Source: Methylobacterium sp. Leaf104 (lineage in GTDB: Bacteria; Pseudomonadota; Alphaproteobacteria; Rhizobiales; Beijerinckiaceae). Taken from it: DNA of 64,000 nucleotides. Positions 44,024 to 53,198 of this stretch are shown here, piece after piece. Under the pieces are notes generated by a model. That model was not told where the DNA came from and did no database searches. It worked only from the letters and a program-made list of their open reading frames with translations. Numbering within the stretch: the stretch's first letter is position 1; every line of letters begins with the position of its first letter. The stretch is from contig NZ_LMMZ01000012.1 in NCBI RefSeq assembly GCF_001422885.1, forward strand, positions 2,388 through 66,387, read 5' to 3'. The translations under genes were made by a program, and so were the position numbers.

Positions 44024-46365
44024 CAGCGGCCCTCGCGCATGACGTAGGTGTAGAACCGGATGGTCCCATCCGGATCGACATCGCGAAACACGCCCTGGAT
44101 CTCGGCCTCGAAGCCCGGGAACAGGTTCGCGGAGCGCTCGAACATCTTGAAGTAGTCCAGCATGGGTTTGGCCCGCTCGTCCAATCGCTCGCCCGGAAGC
44201 ACCGTGCCGATGCCCGGCGGGTAGACCAGAAGCAAGGTCGTCGCCACGCGCCCCTCGGCCTCCGCGATCGGCACGTAATCGACGTTGTTGCGGGTGAGCT
44301 GCTGCACCGCCTCCTTGGGGGTCATCACCATTTCGGGCAGGTGCCCCGGCTCGAACTGCTTGCGCTGGAGCGTGCTGGTGCCGTGCTCGCGGTGGAAGGC
44401 ATGGAAGTCGGCGCAGAGGTCGCGCAGGCGCACGCCCTTGTAGCGATTGGGCCGGCGCCGCACGAATTCCGGCATCGCCTCCTCGAGGGGCACGTTGTCG
44501 TCGTGCAGGCGCTTGAAGGCCACGAGCCCGGAGATCAGCGTGCCGGCCTTCGAAGATTCGACGCCCGGCGTCAGCAGGAAGAGGAGCGAATTGAGGTCGT
44601 TCTTCTCCGGCACGATGCGGTTCTCGCGCAGGTACTGCGCCACGATGGGCGCCGGCACGCCGTGCTCGGCATATTCGCCCGTGTGCCGGTTGAATCCGGG
44701 GGTGAGCACGGTGAGCTTGTTGGGGTCGGTCATGGCATAGTCGGGTGCCACGTGCGTGAAGCCGTGCCAGTCGGCCCCCGGCGTCAGCTCCCAGTACTTC
44801 GCGTTGCCGGCGAGCTCGTCGGTGGAGAGGCTCTCCCACGGCACCTTGCCGTCGGGTCCCTTGACCGTGTCCGGCACGAAGGGGTCGAAGAACCAGCGCC
44901 GCAGGGGATCGCCCTCCTTCTCCTCGAATTCGCGGCGGATGGCGCGGACCTTCTTGCGCCACTCGATGCCCAGGCGAATGGTGTCGTCCCACAGCACGAC
45001 GCCGGAGCGGCCCTTCATCATCTGCGCGCCGACGTCGAGGGAGGCGAACAGGGGGTAGAACGGCGAGGTCGAGGCGTGGACCAGGAAGGTCTCGTTGAAG
45101 CGCCGGTGCTCGATGCGCCGGGTCTGGCCGCGGATATGGCTGTCCTTGGTATGGATCTGCGAGGCCTGGGAGAAGCTCGCCAGCTGCTTGTGGGTCGACT
45201 GGGTGGCGATGATGCCGGGCGAGGTCTCGTCGAGACCCTTGAGTCCCATGGCGAAGCGGCCGGCGAAGAGCGGGTGGAACTTCATGAAGCCGGCCCAGGC
45301 CTCGTCGAAGAGGATGTAGTCGCAGAGATGCCCGATCTTATCGAGGATCATCTGCGCGTTGTAGATCGTGCCGTCGTAGGTGCACTGCTCGATCACCGCG
45401 ACGCGGAACGGGCGCTCGCGCCGCCAGGCCTCCTTGTCGGTGATCAGCGGGTTGTCGCGGATCTTCTGGCGGATGACGGTCTCGTCGAGGGCCTCGTGGT
45501 ACATCGGGCCGATCAGGCCGTAGGCGTTGCGGTCGGTCTCCAGGAAGACGGGTATCGCGCCGCCGAGGAACAGCGCCCCGTGATGCGCGGCCTTGTGGTT
45601 GTTGCGGTCGAACAGCACGAGGTCGCCCTCGGCCACCAGGGCGGAGAGCACGATCTTGTTGGAGGCCGAGGTGCCGTTGAGGACGAAGTAGGTCTTCTCC
45701 GCCCCGAAGATGACGGCCGCCTCCTTCTGCGCCTTCAGGGCCGGGCCCTCGTGGACGAGGAGGTCGCCGAGATCGAGCACCGAGTTGTCGAGATCGTCGC
45801 GGAACACCGCCTCGCCGAGATGCTCGACGAAGATGCGCCCGATCGGTGAGCGGTTGTAGAAGATGCCGCCGTTGTGGCCCGGGCAGGTCCAGAGCTGGTT
45901 GCCCTGCTCGGCATAGTCGACCAGCGCGCCGAAGAACGGCGTCTTCAGGGTCTCGGCGTACTGCTTCACCCGGCTCACCAGGCCACGGGCGATGTAGTCC
46001 GGGGTCTCCTCGGCGAGGAAGATGTAGCCGTCGATGAAGTCCAGCACCTCGACGGGGATGTCCTCCAGGCGCTTGCGGCGGACCATGATGACGATGGGCA
46101 TCTCCAGCCCGCGCTTCCTCATGAGGTTGATGAGGGCGGCCGCCTTGCCGTCGAGGCCGCGCTTGCCCCAATCCACCACCATGCAGCCGATGGCCGAATC
46201 GGTCTGGACCGCGATGGCCGCGTCCTCGACGCGCCGGGCCCGCACCACCTCGAAGCCGAGCTTCTCCACGGAGCCGATGATCTGCTGGACGCGCACGCCC
46301 TCGAGATCGTCCGGGTCGAAGTTCGGCGCGCACATCAGGACGGTGAAGCGGCGAAAGAAATCCAT
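44023..46365 (-). CDS. Ornithine/lysine/arginine decarboxylase (large, PLP fold type I)
   Basis: A 780-residue decarboxylase of the prokaryotic (AAT-fold) group. An N-terminal receiver-like wing domain (about 1-130) is followed by the PLP-binding core with CPGHNGGIFYNRSPIG, YFVLNGTSASNK and the Schiff-base Lys in IATQSTHKQLASFSQASQ (about 390). A C-terminal domain follows. Products are putrescine, cadaverine or agmatine, depending on substrate, which sequence does not settle. Putrescine from ornithine is the most usual in alphaproteobacteria. Length fits the family (700-760) with a slightly longer N-terminus. The coupled GNAT downstream may modify the amine. Confidence 0.9.
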   Translation of the reverse strand: MDFFRRFTVLMCAPNFDPDDLEGVRVQQIIGSVEKLGFEVVRARRVEDAAIAVQTDSAIGCMVVDWGKRGLDGKAAALINLMRKRGLEMPIVIMVRRKRLEDIPVEVLDFIDGYIFLAEETPDYIARGLVSRVKQYAETLKTPFFGALVDYAEQGNQLWTCPGHNGGIFYNRSPIGRIFVEHLGEAVFRDDLDNSVLDLGDLLVHEGPALKAQKEAAVIFGAEKTYFVLNGTSASNKIVLSALVAEGDLVLFDRNNHKAAHHGALFLGGAIPVFLETDRNAYGLIGPMYHEALDETVIRQKIRDNPLITDKEAWRRERPFRVAVIEQCTYDGTIYNAQMILDKIGHLCDYILFDEAWAGFMKFHPLFAGRFAMGLKGLDETSPGIIATQSTHKQLASFSQASQIHTKDSHIRGQTRRIEHRRFNETFLVHASTSPFYPLFASLDVGAQMMKGRSGVVLWDDTIRLGIEWRKKVRAIRREFEEKEGDPLRRWFFDPFVPDTVKGPDGKVPWESLSTDELAGNAKYWELTPGADWHGFTHVAPDYAMTDPNKLTVLTPGFNRHTGEYAEHGVPAPIVAQYLRENRIVPEKNDLNSLLFLLTPGVESSKAGTLISGLVAFKRLHDDNVPLEEAMPEFVRRRPNRYKGVRLRDLCADFHAFHREHGTSTLQRKQFEPGHLPEMVMTPKEAVQQLTRNNVDYVPIAEAEGRVATTLLLVYPPGIGTVLPGERLDERAKPMLDYFKMFERSANLFPGFEAEIQGVFRDVDPDGTIRFYTYVMREGR

Positions 46366-46490
46366 GCGGAAAAGGCTCCCAGGGGCGTTTGGCGCACCGT
46401 TCGCGACGGGACGTGACGCTTCGATGACGATCTTGCGGCGGCCGCGGTGTTTTCTGGCTCCGCGCGGCGCGACGGGGAGCCGGCTTACGA

Positions 46491-47513
46491 TCAGCCGCGC
46501 CGTTTGACGAGCCCGAGGCGGCGGATCACGCCGTAGACCGCCAGGGCCGCCGCCGCACAGATGACGAGGGCGAGGAACGAGCCGTTCTCGAAATCGCCGA
46601 GGAACAACCCCTTGGTGTTCATGCCGAACACGCCGGTCACCAAGGTCGGCGGCAGGAACAGGGCCGTGAGGATCGAGAGGGTGAAGAGCTGGCGGTTGGT
46701 CTCGGCCGCCGTGCGCCCGGCGATCTCGTCCTGCAGCAGGCGGCTGCGCTCGGACAGGACCAGCATGTCGCGGTGAAGCGAATCGAGGCGCTGGACCACC
46801 CGGGCGGCCATGGTCACCACCGCCTCCGGCAGGGCGTCGTCCTCTTCCTCGGTCTCGGATTCGAGGCGGTGGAAGACCGCGCTGAGGCCGGCGAGCTGCC
46901 TATGCTGGCGCACGGCCTGCCGGCGGATCGGCGCCAGGGGCCGGGGATCGTCGGGCTGATCCTCGTCGAGCATCCGGTCCTCGATGGCGTCGAGGGCGTC
47001 GGAGAAGCGCCGGGCAGAGGCGTCGAGAGAGGCGGCGACGCCGGTGACGAACATCTCGAGAAGTCCCGCCGGACTGGAGACGCGCCGCCCGGCCAGCACC
47101 GCGTCGCGGGCGGCTTCCGCCGCGGCGGTGGCATGCCGTCGTCCGCTCACGAGAAGGCGCGCGCCCAGCACGCAGTGCAGGCGCCCGGCCGGTTCGTCCT
47201 CGATCCGGCCGCCGAATTCGCGCTCCCGATCGGCGATCACGAGGCCGAGATCGGCGCCCTCGATCACCACGCGCTGATGCCCGTCGCGGGCGAAGGTGGC
47301 GGCGGCGAGCGCGGGCGGGCCGAGGCGCCCGGCGGCGATCAGCCCGTCGAGGCGTGCATCGACCAGGTCGAGATGCAGCCAGAGAAATCCCTCGGCGACG
47401 GGCGCCGGCAGGCCGCCATCCGCCTCCAGCAGGCGCCCGCGCCCTTCCGCGTCGAACGCGATCGCGAAAAGCAGGCACGGGAGGGCGGTGGTATCGGTGA
47501 GAAGGCGCTGCAT
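46491..47513 (-). CDS. CorA/ZntB-family divalent-cation transporter
   Basis: A 340-residue protein of the CorA superfamily. A large cytoplasmic alpha/beta domain and long helix (DALDAIEDRMLDEDQPDDPR, then RLDSLHRDMLVLSERSRLLQ) is followed by two C-terminal helices, the first ending in FGMNTKGLFLGD, where the GMN motif is the selectivity filter of the pentameric channel. The final KRRG is basic. CorA members carry Mg2+, Co2+ or Ni2+, and the ZntB branch carries Zn2+. The N-terminus and the extended loop after GMN resemble ZntB, but choosing between them is not safe. ATG 47513 is used as the start. The divergent NupC-like gene is 259 bases away. Confidence 0.85.
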   Translation of the reverse strand: MQRLLTDTTALPCLLFAIAFDAEGRGRLLEADGGLPAPVAEGFLWLHLDLVDARLDGLIAAGRLGPPALAAATFARDGHQRVVIEGADLGLVIADREREFGGRIEDEPAGRLHCVLGARLLVSGRRHATAAAEAARDAVLAGRRVSSPAGLLEMFVTGVAASLDASARRFSDALDAIEDRMLDEDQPDDPRPLAPIRRQAVRQHRQLAGLSAVFHRLESETEEEDDALPEAVVTMAARVVQRLDSLHRDMLVLSERSRLLQDEIAGRTAAETNRQLFTLSILTALFLPPTLVTGVFGMNTKGLFLGDFENGSFLALVICAAAALAVYGVIRRLGLVKRRG

Positions 47514-47772
47514 GCGGGCGGCCCTGTTGCCGGCAAACCGCCGACGGTCGCCGCGCTGGATCGCAAGTGCGGGCGACACTGTCATGACGGTGGCCGGCAC
47601 GGGAGATGGGACGGCGACCGCCCGCCGTCTCGCCTCCCGACGAAGCGGCGAAGGGAGGCACGCCGCCATGGGCGAATCCTCCGGGGCGAGCAGCGGTGGA
47701 TGCCGCCACTTCCCCCGCGACAAGCGGCCCGGCATCGGGCTTGCTCCGCTTGAGCCAGAACAGCGGGGCGGC

Positions 47773-49023
47773 ATGGTCGAGAAACTTTTCCACGCAGGCG
47801 CGAGCCTGGCCCTGCTGCTGGCCGTCGCGGTGCTGTTCTCGACGAATCGGCGGGCGATCTCGCCGCGGGTGGTGCTCTCGGCCCTGGCGCTGCAGGTGGC
47901 GCTCGGCGCCCTGGTGCTGTTCGTCCCGGCGGGCCGCATGGGCCTCGCCGCGGCGGCTTCCTTCGTCCAGACCGTGCTGAATTACGGCGACCGGGGCACC
48001 GCGTTCCTGTTCGGCGGCCTCGTCGAGCCGCGCATGTTCGAATTGTTCGGCGGCAGCGGCTTCATCCTGGCCCTGCGCATCCTGCCGCAGATCCTCTACG
48101 TCTCGGCGCTGATCGCGGTGCTCTACCATTTCGGCGTGATGCAGGCGGCGGCGCGGGCCATCGGCACCGTCCTGCAGCGGGTGATCGGCACGTCGCGGAT
48201 CGAGACCTTCTCGGCAGTGATCACCATCGCGATCGGCCAGAGCGAGATCGCCATCGCCCTGCGCCCGTTCCTGATGGCCCTGACCTCGGCCGAGCTGTTC
48301 GCCGTGATGTCGAGCGGGGCCGCGTCCACGGCGGGCACGATTCTCGCCGGCTACGCGGCCCTCGGCGTGCCGATGGAGTACCTGCTGGCGGCCAGCGCCA
48401 TGGCGGTGCCGGGCGGACTCCTCTTCGCCAAGATCCTGGTGCCGACGACGGAGCCGAGCCGGGTCACCTCCACGCGGGTCACCTTCGCGGAGACGCGGGC
48501 GGTCAACGTCATCGAGGCGGCGGCCGACGGCACCCAGAAGGGGCTGGCCGTGGCGGTGTCGGTGGGGGCGATGCTGATCGCGTTCACGGGCCTGATCGCC
48601 CTGCTGAACGGGTTCATGGGCTGGGCCGGGGGTCTCGCCGGCTATCCCGCCCTGAGCCTGGAGGGCATCCTCGGCGCGGTGTTCGCGCCCCTGGCTTGGC
48701 TGATGGGCGTGCCCTGGGAGCAGGCCGGCCTCGTCGGCGGGGCGCTGGGCCAGAAGATCGCCTTCAACGAGTTCCTGGCCTACGCGCAACTCTCGCCGGT
48801 ACTGAAGGGCGGCACCCTGGACCCGCGGACGGCCGCGATCCTGTGCTTCGCGCTCTGCGGCTTCGCCAACCTGACTTCGGTGGCCATCCAGCTCGCGAGC
48901 CTCGCCAGCCTCGCACCGGAGCGCAGGGCGGAGATCGCCCGGTTCGGCCTGCGCGCGATCCTGGCCGGCACCCTGTCCAACCTGACGAGCGCGACGCTCG
49001 CCGGGTTGTTCATCGGTGCCTGA
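47773..49023 (+). CDS. Concentrative nucleoside transporter (NupC/CNT family)
   Basis: A 416-residue membrane protein with about eight to ten helices. The family core is visible: TFSAVITIAIGQSEIAIALR carries the G-Q-S/T-E nucleoside-contact motif, VMSSGAASTAGTILAGYAALG is the second hairpin, and ALGQKIAFNEFLAYAQL carries the second signature (FVxNEFVAY in relatives). These transporters bring nucleosides into the cell with protons or sodium. ATG 47773 is used; the longer frame upstream is not family-like. It is followed by the convergent min operon, 33 bases from minE. Confidence 0.9.
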   Translation: MVEKLFHAGASLALLLAVAVLFSTNRRAISPRVVLSALALQVALGALVLFVPAGRMGLAAAASFVQTVLNYGDRGTAFLFGGLVEPRMFELFGGSGFILALRILPQILYVSALIAVLYHFGVMQAAARAIGTVLQRVIGTSRIETFSAVITIAIGQSEIAIALRPFLMALTSAELFAVMSSGAASTAGTILAGYAALGVPMEYLLAASAMAVPGGLLFAKILVPTTEPSRVTSTRVTFAETRAVNVIEAAADGTQKGLAVAVSVGAMLIAFTGLIALLNGFMGWAGGLAGYPALSLEGILGAVFAPLAWLMGVPWEQAGLVGGALGQKIAFNEFLAYAQLSPVLKGGTLDPRTAAILCFALCGFANLTSVAIQLASLASLAPERRAEIARFGLRAILAGTLSNLTSATLAGLFIGA

Positions 49024-49056
49024 CGGCTGTGCCGGCCGGGACGGGCGTGGAGAGGC

Positions 49057-49356
49057 TCATGCGGCGGCGAGCTTCGCCGCCTTGACCTTCGCGGGACCAG
49101 CCTTGGTGATGGCCGTGAGCGGCAGCTCGATGTCGATGTCGAGCGTCGACATGTCCTGGCCGCGGTCGAGGCGGATCTGGACCTTGTCGCTGTTGACCTC
49201 GACGTGCTTGGCGATGACCGCGAGGATCTCCTCGCGCAGCACCATCACGAGATCGGAGCCGCCGACCCCCGCCCGTTCATGGGCGAGGATGAGCTGCAGG
49301 CGGTCGCGGGCGACCGGCGCCGAACCGCGCCGGTTGAACATGTTGAGGAGGCTCAT
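49057..49356 (-). CDS. minE: Cell-division topological specificity factor MinE
   Basis: A 99-residue MinE. The N-terminal amphipathic membrane-targeting and anti-MinCD region reads [20 protein letters not shown], then [10 protein letters not shown], followed by [20 protein letters not shown] and the C-terminal topological-specificity strands ([12 protein letters not shown]). MinE stimulates MinD ATPase and drives pole-to-pole oscillation. Its start overlaps the minD stop (ATGA at 49353-49356), so it is the last gene of a coupled minC-minD-minE operon. The length is slightly above the E. coli protein because of an Ala/Lys-rich tail. Confidence 0.95.
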   Translation of the reverse strand: MSLLNMFNRRGSAPVARDRLQLILAHERAGVGGSDLVMVLREEILAVIAKHVEVNSDKVQIRLDRGQDMSTLDIDIELPLTAITKAGPAKVKAAKLAAA

Positions 49357-50168
49357 GCTGCCCTCCGGGTGAAGAGTTTGTCGAGAAAGGACTTCTTGTC
49401 GGTGGGGACCGACATCGGGACCGCATCGCCGTTGAGGCGGCGCACGGCGTCGGTGTAGGCGCGGGCCGGGGCGCAGAGCGGGTTGTTCAGGGTCACCGGG
49501 CAGCCGACGTTGGAGGCGCGCAGGACCTCCATGCTCTCCGGGATGATGGCGAGCAGCGGGATCGAGAGGATCTCGAGCACGTCCTCGATCTTGAGCATGT
49601 CGCCGCGATCGGCCCGGGCAGGGTCGTAGCGGGTGAGGATCAGGTGCTTGTCCATCGTCTCGCCGCGCTCGGCCTTGAGCGTCTTGGAGTCGAGCAGGCC
49701 GATGATGCGATCGGAATCGCGCACCGAGGAGACCTCGGGGTTGGTCACCACCACGGCGACGTCGGCGTGGCGCATGGCCAGCGTGGCGCCGCGCTCGATC
49801 CCGGCCGGGGAGTCGCAGATCACCCAGTCGAACTTCTCGCGGAGCTCGTCCATGACGCGGGCGACGCCCTCGTCGGTGAGCGCATCCTTGTCGCGAGTCT
49901 GCGAGGCGGGCAGCAGGTGGAGCTTCTCCAGGCGCTTGTCGCGGATGAGGGCCTGGTTGAGCTTGGCGTCGCCGTTGACCACGTTGATGAGGTCGTAGAC
50001 GACGCGCCGCTCGGCGCCCATCACGAGGTCGAGGTTGCGCAGGCCGACGTCGAAGTCGACCACCGCCACGCTCTTGCCGGCCTGCGCGAGCGCCGCGCCG
50101 AGGGCCGCGGTCGTCGTCGTCTTGCCGACGCCGCCCTTGCCAGATGTCACGACCAGAACTTTGGCCAT
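49353..50168 (-). CDS. minD: Septum-site-determining ATPase MinD
   Basis: A 271-residue deviant-Walker ATPase. Walker A is [17 protein letters not shown] (residues 8-24) with the signature Lys11; further motifs are [29 protein letters not shown] and [20 protein letters not shown]-terminal amphipathic membrane-targeting helix ([10 protein letters not shown]) binds the inner membrane. It dimerises with ATP, recruits MinC to block FtsZ and is released by MinE. ATG 50168 is used; it lies 13 bases after minC. As the only minD here, it would have to serve both MinC copies. Confidence 0.97.
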   Translation of the reverse strand: MAKVLVVTSGKGGVGKTTTTAALGAALAQAGKSVAVVDFDVGLRNLDLVMGAERRVVYDLINVVNGDAKLNQALIRDKRLEKLHLLPASQTRDKDALTDEGVARVMDELREKFDWVICDSPAGIERGATLAMRHADVAVVVTNPEVSSVRDSDRIIGLLDSKTLKAERGETMDKHLILTRYDPARADRGDMLKIEDVLEILSIPLLAIIPESMEVLRASNVGCPVTLNNPLCAPARAYTDAVRRLNGDAVPMSVPTDKKSFLDKLFTRRAA

Positions 50169-50181
50169 ATGAGCTGTCTCC

Positions 50182-50895
50182 TCAATCCAAGGATGCGAAT
50201 TTGATGGCGCCGCCATCGAGCCAGATTTGCACGGCCTTGCCGCGCAGGTGGTTGCCCATCTCCTCGGCCGTGCGGACGAGGCGGTCGATGCCGAGAAGTT
50301 CGGGCTCGAACTTGCGGCAGCAGATGCGGGCGCGGGGGTTGCGGGCGGCGCCGGCGATGGCCCGGCCGCGCAGAGCGCCGTAGACGTGGATGGAGCCGCC
50401 GGCGAGGATCTCGGCGCCGGAGGAGACCGACCCCATGACGGTGACGTCGCCGGTGGGGTGGACGATGGATTGCCCGGACCGGACCGACCCCTCGATGGTG
50501 AGAGAGGTCGTCGCCGGCTCGGGCGGCGCCAGCGGCAGCTCGGGCTCCGGCTCCGGCTGGGCCGGGATCTCGATCGTGCTCGAGGGCCGTCCCTGGACGA
50601 GGAGCGGCGGGCGCCCGGGTCCGAGGAGCGACAGGTCCGTGCCCTCGATGCCGAGGATGCGGATCTGCCGGCTGCCGAGTTCGGCGAGCAGGCTGTCGAG
50701 GTCCGGCGCGGCGGGCGCCAGCCCCGCCACGTCGAGGATCAGGGCGCGCCCGTCGAACAGGGTCGGCGAGCGCTTGAGCGCTTCGTCCAGATCGGCGAAC
50801 CAATCGGGAAGCGGAGTCTCCGGGGCCAGCACCAAGGACTTGAAGGCGCGGCCGCGAAGCTGAACGGGTCTGCGGGGAGGGCTTGTGTCAGTCAC
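50182..50895 (-). CDS. minC: Septum-site-determining protein MinC (operon copy)
   Basis: A 237-residue MinC at the head of the min operon. The N-terminal FtsZ-inhibitor domain starts at QLRGRAFKSLVLAP and includes RALILDVAGLAP; a Pro/Glu-rich linker (QPEPEPELPLAPPEP) leads to the beta-helix domain with GSVRSGQSIVHPTGDVTVMG (RSGQ contacts MinD), GSIHVYGALRGRAIAG and CRKFEPELLGID. ATG at 50895. This is the canonical partner of the adjacent minD and minE. A second, orphan minC lies at 32573. The C-terminal domains of the two align closely without gaps. Confidence 0.96.
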   Translation of the reverse strand: MTDTSPPRRPVQLRGRAFKSLVLAPETPLPDWFADLDEALKRSPTLFDGRALILDVAGLAPAAPDLDSLLAELGSRQIRILGIEGTDLSLLGPGRPPLLVQGRPSSTIEIPAQPEPEPELPLAPPEPATTSLTIEGSVRSGQSIVHPTGDVTVMGSVSSGAEILAGGSIHVYGALRGRAIAGAARNPRARICCRKFEPELLGIDRLVRTAEEMGNHLRGKAVQIWLDGGAIKFASLD

Positions 50896-51035
50896 GGGCT
50901 CTCGCGATTCCTTACCAGACCATTGATGCCCGGTATGGTTACCGCTTCGTTAACAACCCGTGTTCAAAGGATTAAAGGCGCACATTTTCCTCTGATCCGG
51001 TGATCCAGGGATGCGGCGGGCACGCCAAACGCAGC

Positions 51036-51090
51036 GGCCCCGGACGGGACGCGCGACGGCCTCGGCCTGTCGCGCGCCCCGTCCGGGGCC
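51036..51090. repeat. Very long GC hairpin between the min operon and the TRAP genes
   Basis: The arms at 51036-51057 and 51069-51090 are complementary at 21 of 22 positions around an 11-base loop (51058-51068). It has no T-run. It lies just after the leftward minC promoter region and before the stop end of the leftward TRAP gene set. It may be an insulator-like or rho-type terminator structure, or a mobile palindromic repeat. Confidence 0.75.
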
Positions 51091-51132
51091 GGTTCCGTCT
51101 CGGAGGGTCGTCGCTCGAGCGACGCCCGCAAT

Positions 51133-52485
51133 TCACCGCGTGGTGGGCAGGAGCCAGTTCGGCAGCCACATGGCGATGCCGGGCACGAAGCAGAGGATCA
51201 GGATCGCCACCGCCATCAGGATCACGAAGGGCAGCGTGCCCCAGATGATGTCCTTCAGCGGAATGTCGGGGGCGATGTTCTTGATGACGAAGATGTTGAG
51301 CCCCACCGGTGGGTGGATCAGGCCCATCTCCATGGTGATGGTCATCACGACGCCGAACCAGACGAGGTCGAACCCGGCGGCCTTCAGCGGCGGCAGGATG
51401 ATCGGCGCCGTCATCAGGATGATCGAGACCGGCGGTAGGAAGAAGCCCAGCAGGATCACGAGGCCGAGGATCGTCACCAGCAGCACCCACTTCGACAGCT
51501 GCATCGCCACGATCGCGGCCGCCGCCGATTGCGAGATGTGCAGGTAGCTCATCACGTAGGCGTAGAGGAGCGACATGCCGATGATGAGCATCAGCATGGT
51601 CGATTCCCGCAGGGTCGCGGTCAGGATCGGGCTGACATCGCGCGGACGCCAGACACCGTAGATGACCGCGATCAGGCCCAGCGCCAGGAGGCCGCCGAGG
51701 CCCGCCGTCTCCGACGGGGTGGCGTAGCCGCCGTAGAGCGCCACCATCACGCCGGTGAGCAGGATCACGAAGGGCAGCACCCGCGGCAGCGTCGAGAAGC
51801 GCTGGCGCATGCTGTAGGTGTCCTCCGCGAGGATCGCCGAAGCGGTGCCGTTCCGCTCGTAGGCGATCTTGGCGGCCGCGTATTCCGAGCGGAAGCGGTA
51901 GACCGACCAGGTCGCGAACAGCCCGACGAGGAGGAGGCCCGGCCCGATGCCGGCGAGGAACAGGCGTCCCAGCGACTGCTCGGCCGCCACCGCGTAGAGG
52001 ATCATGGTGATCGAGGGCGGCAGCAGGATGCCGAGGGTGCCGCCCGCCGCGATGATGCCGGCGGCGAAGCCCGGCGAGTAGCCGCGCTTGCGCATCTCCG
52101 GGATGCCGGCCGAACCGATGGCCGAGCAGGTCGCAGGGCTTGAGCCCGCCATGGCGGCGAAGAGCGCGCAGGCGAAGACGTTGGCGATGCCGAGGCCGCC
52201 GGGGATGCGGTGCATCCAGGCATGCATGGCCGAGTAGAGATCCTGGCCGGCCTTGGACCGCCCGATCGCCGCGCCCTTCAGGATGAAGAGCGGGATCGAC
52301 AGCAGGGTGATCGAGGCCATCTCCTCGTAGACGTTCTGCGCCACCGTATCGAGCGAGGCGCCCGGCATGAAGACGTACATGAAGGCGAGCGCCACGAAGC
52401 CCAGCGCGAAGGCGATGGGGATGCCGGCGAGCATCGCGCTCAGGGTGGCGCCCGCGTAGAGGAAGCCGATGGCCGCGACGCTCAT
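51133..52485 (-). CDS. TRAP transporter large permease (DctM family)
   Basis: A 450-residue protein with about 12 membrane helices, the translocating subunit of a tripartite ATP-independent periplasmic transporter. DctM motifs include SIPLFILKGAAIGRSKAGQD, AAMAGSSPATCSAIGSAGIP, GGTLGILLPPSITMILYAVAAEQS and GYATPSETAGLGGLLALGL, then GLIHPPVGLNIFVIKNIAP near the end. ATG 52485 overlaps the small-permease stop by four bases. The operon order dctP-dctQ-dctM is normal. Energy comes from a Na+ or H+ gradient; the substrate, commonly a C4-dicarboxylate or other organic acid, is not deducible. Confidence 0.93.
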   Translation of the reverse strand: MSVAAIGFLYAGATLSAMLAGIPIAFALGFVALAFMYVFMPGASLDTVAQNVYEEMASITLLSIPLFILKGAAIGRSKAGQDLYSAMHAWMHRIPGGLGIANVFACALFAAMAGSSPATCSAIGSAGIPEMRKRGYSPGFAAGIIAAGGTLGILLPPSITMILYAVAAEQSLGRLFLAGIGPGLLLVGLFATWSVYRFRSEYAAAKIAYERNGTASAILAEDTYSMRQRFSTLPRVLPFVILLTGVMVALYGGYATPSETAGLGGLLALGLIAVIYGVWRPRDVSPILTATLRESTMLMLIIGMSLLYAYVMSYLHISQSAAAAIVAMQLSKWVLLVTILGLVILLGFFLPPVSIILMTAPIILPPLKAAGFDLVWFGVVMTITMEMGLIHPPVGLNIFVIKNIAPDIPLKDIIWGTLPFVILMAVAILILCFVPGIAMWLPNWLLPTTR

Positions 52486-53198
52486 GGATGCCTCCCGGTG
52501 ACCTTCGTGTCCTGCACGGTGTTGGCGAGGGGATCGCCCAGGGGCCGGGTGCCCTCCGGCGCGAGGCCGGCGCGCGCCTGCGTGTCGCGGTTCAGATCGG
52601 CACCGAGGCCGATCTTCGGGTTCGCCCAGCCGGCCTTCTCGGCGCCGTAGAGGATCTCCTCGGCGATCTGCAGGGCGAACTGGATGCCGAGCAGGGTCAT
52701 GCCGATCGCCATCAGGACGTAGGGGATCCAGAGCGGCGGCCCCCAGCTCGACTGCGAGACCTGGCCGTCGACCCAGGCCTCGTGGAGCAGCGTCCAGCTC
52801 TTCCAGGCGAAGAACGCCACGAAGACGAAGCTGATGACGTCCGCCATCAGCAGGCGGGCGCGGTTGACCCGCGGCGAGAGCAGGCCGGTGAGGGCCTCGA
52901 TCGCCACGTGGCCGCGCTTGGCCTGCACGGCGGCGGCCGAGAAGAAGGTGGCGCCGACGATGAGGAACACCGCCATCTCGTCCTGCCAGTCGGTGGGCTC
53001 GTGCAGGACGTAGCGGATCACCACGCTGTAGCTGAGCACCAGGCAGGCGCAGACGAGAGCGATGCCACCCAGGAGCATGATGACGTGGTTGACCCCCTTC
53101 AGGGCCCGGTCGATGGTGCCGAGGAGCCCCGGAACCCGGGGCTCGGATACGGTGTGCGTCTCGGCGGCGGCCGAGGCCGCGTCGAAGGCGTGGCTCAC
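52482..53198 (-). CDS. TRAP transporter small permease (DctQ family)
   Basis: A 238-residue protein with four membrane helices (VIMLLGGIALVCACLVLSYS; EMAVFLIVGATFFSAAAVQA; a third near VISFVFVAFFAWKSW; and WIPYVLMAIGMTLLGIQFAL), plus an unusually long soluble N-terminus (about 40 residues) and a C-terminal tail of about 55 residues. The YVLHEPTDWQDE motif before helix 2 is typical of DctQ. GTG 53198 is selected: it overlaps the dctP stop in GTGA, and the longer upstream frame is not family-like. It should assemble with the large permease. Confidence 0.9.
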   Translation of the reverse strand: MSHAFDAASAAAETHTVSEPRVPGLLGTIDRALKGVNHVIMLLGGIALVCACLVLSYSVVIRYVLHEPTDWQDEMAVFLIVGATFFSAAAVQAKRGHVAIEALTGLLSPRVNRARLLMADVISFVFVAFFAWKSWTLLHEAWVDGQVSQSSWGPPLWIPYVLMAIGMTLLGIQFALQIAEEILYGAEKAGWANPKIGLGADLNRDTQARAGLAPEGTRPLGDPLANTVQDTKVTGRHP

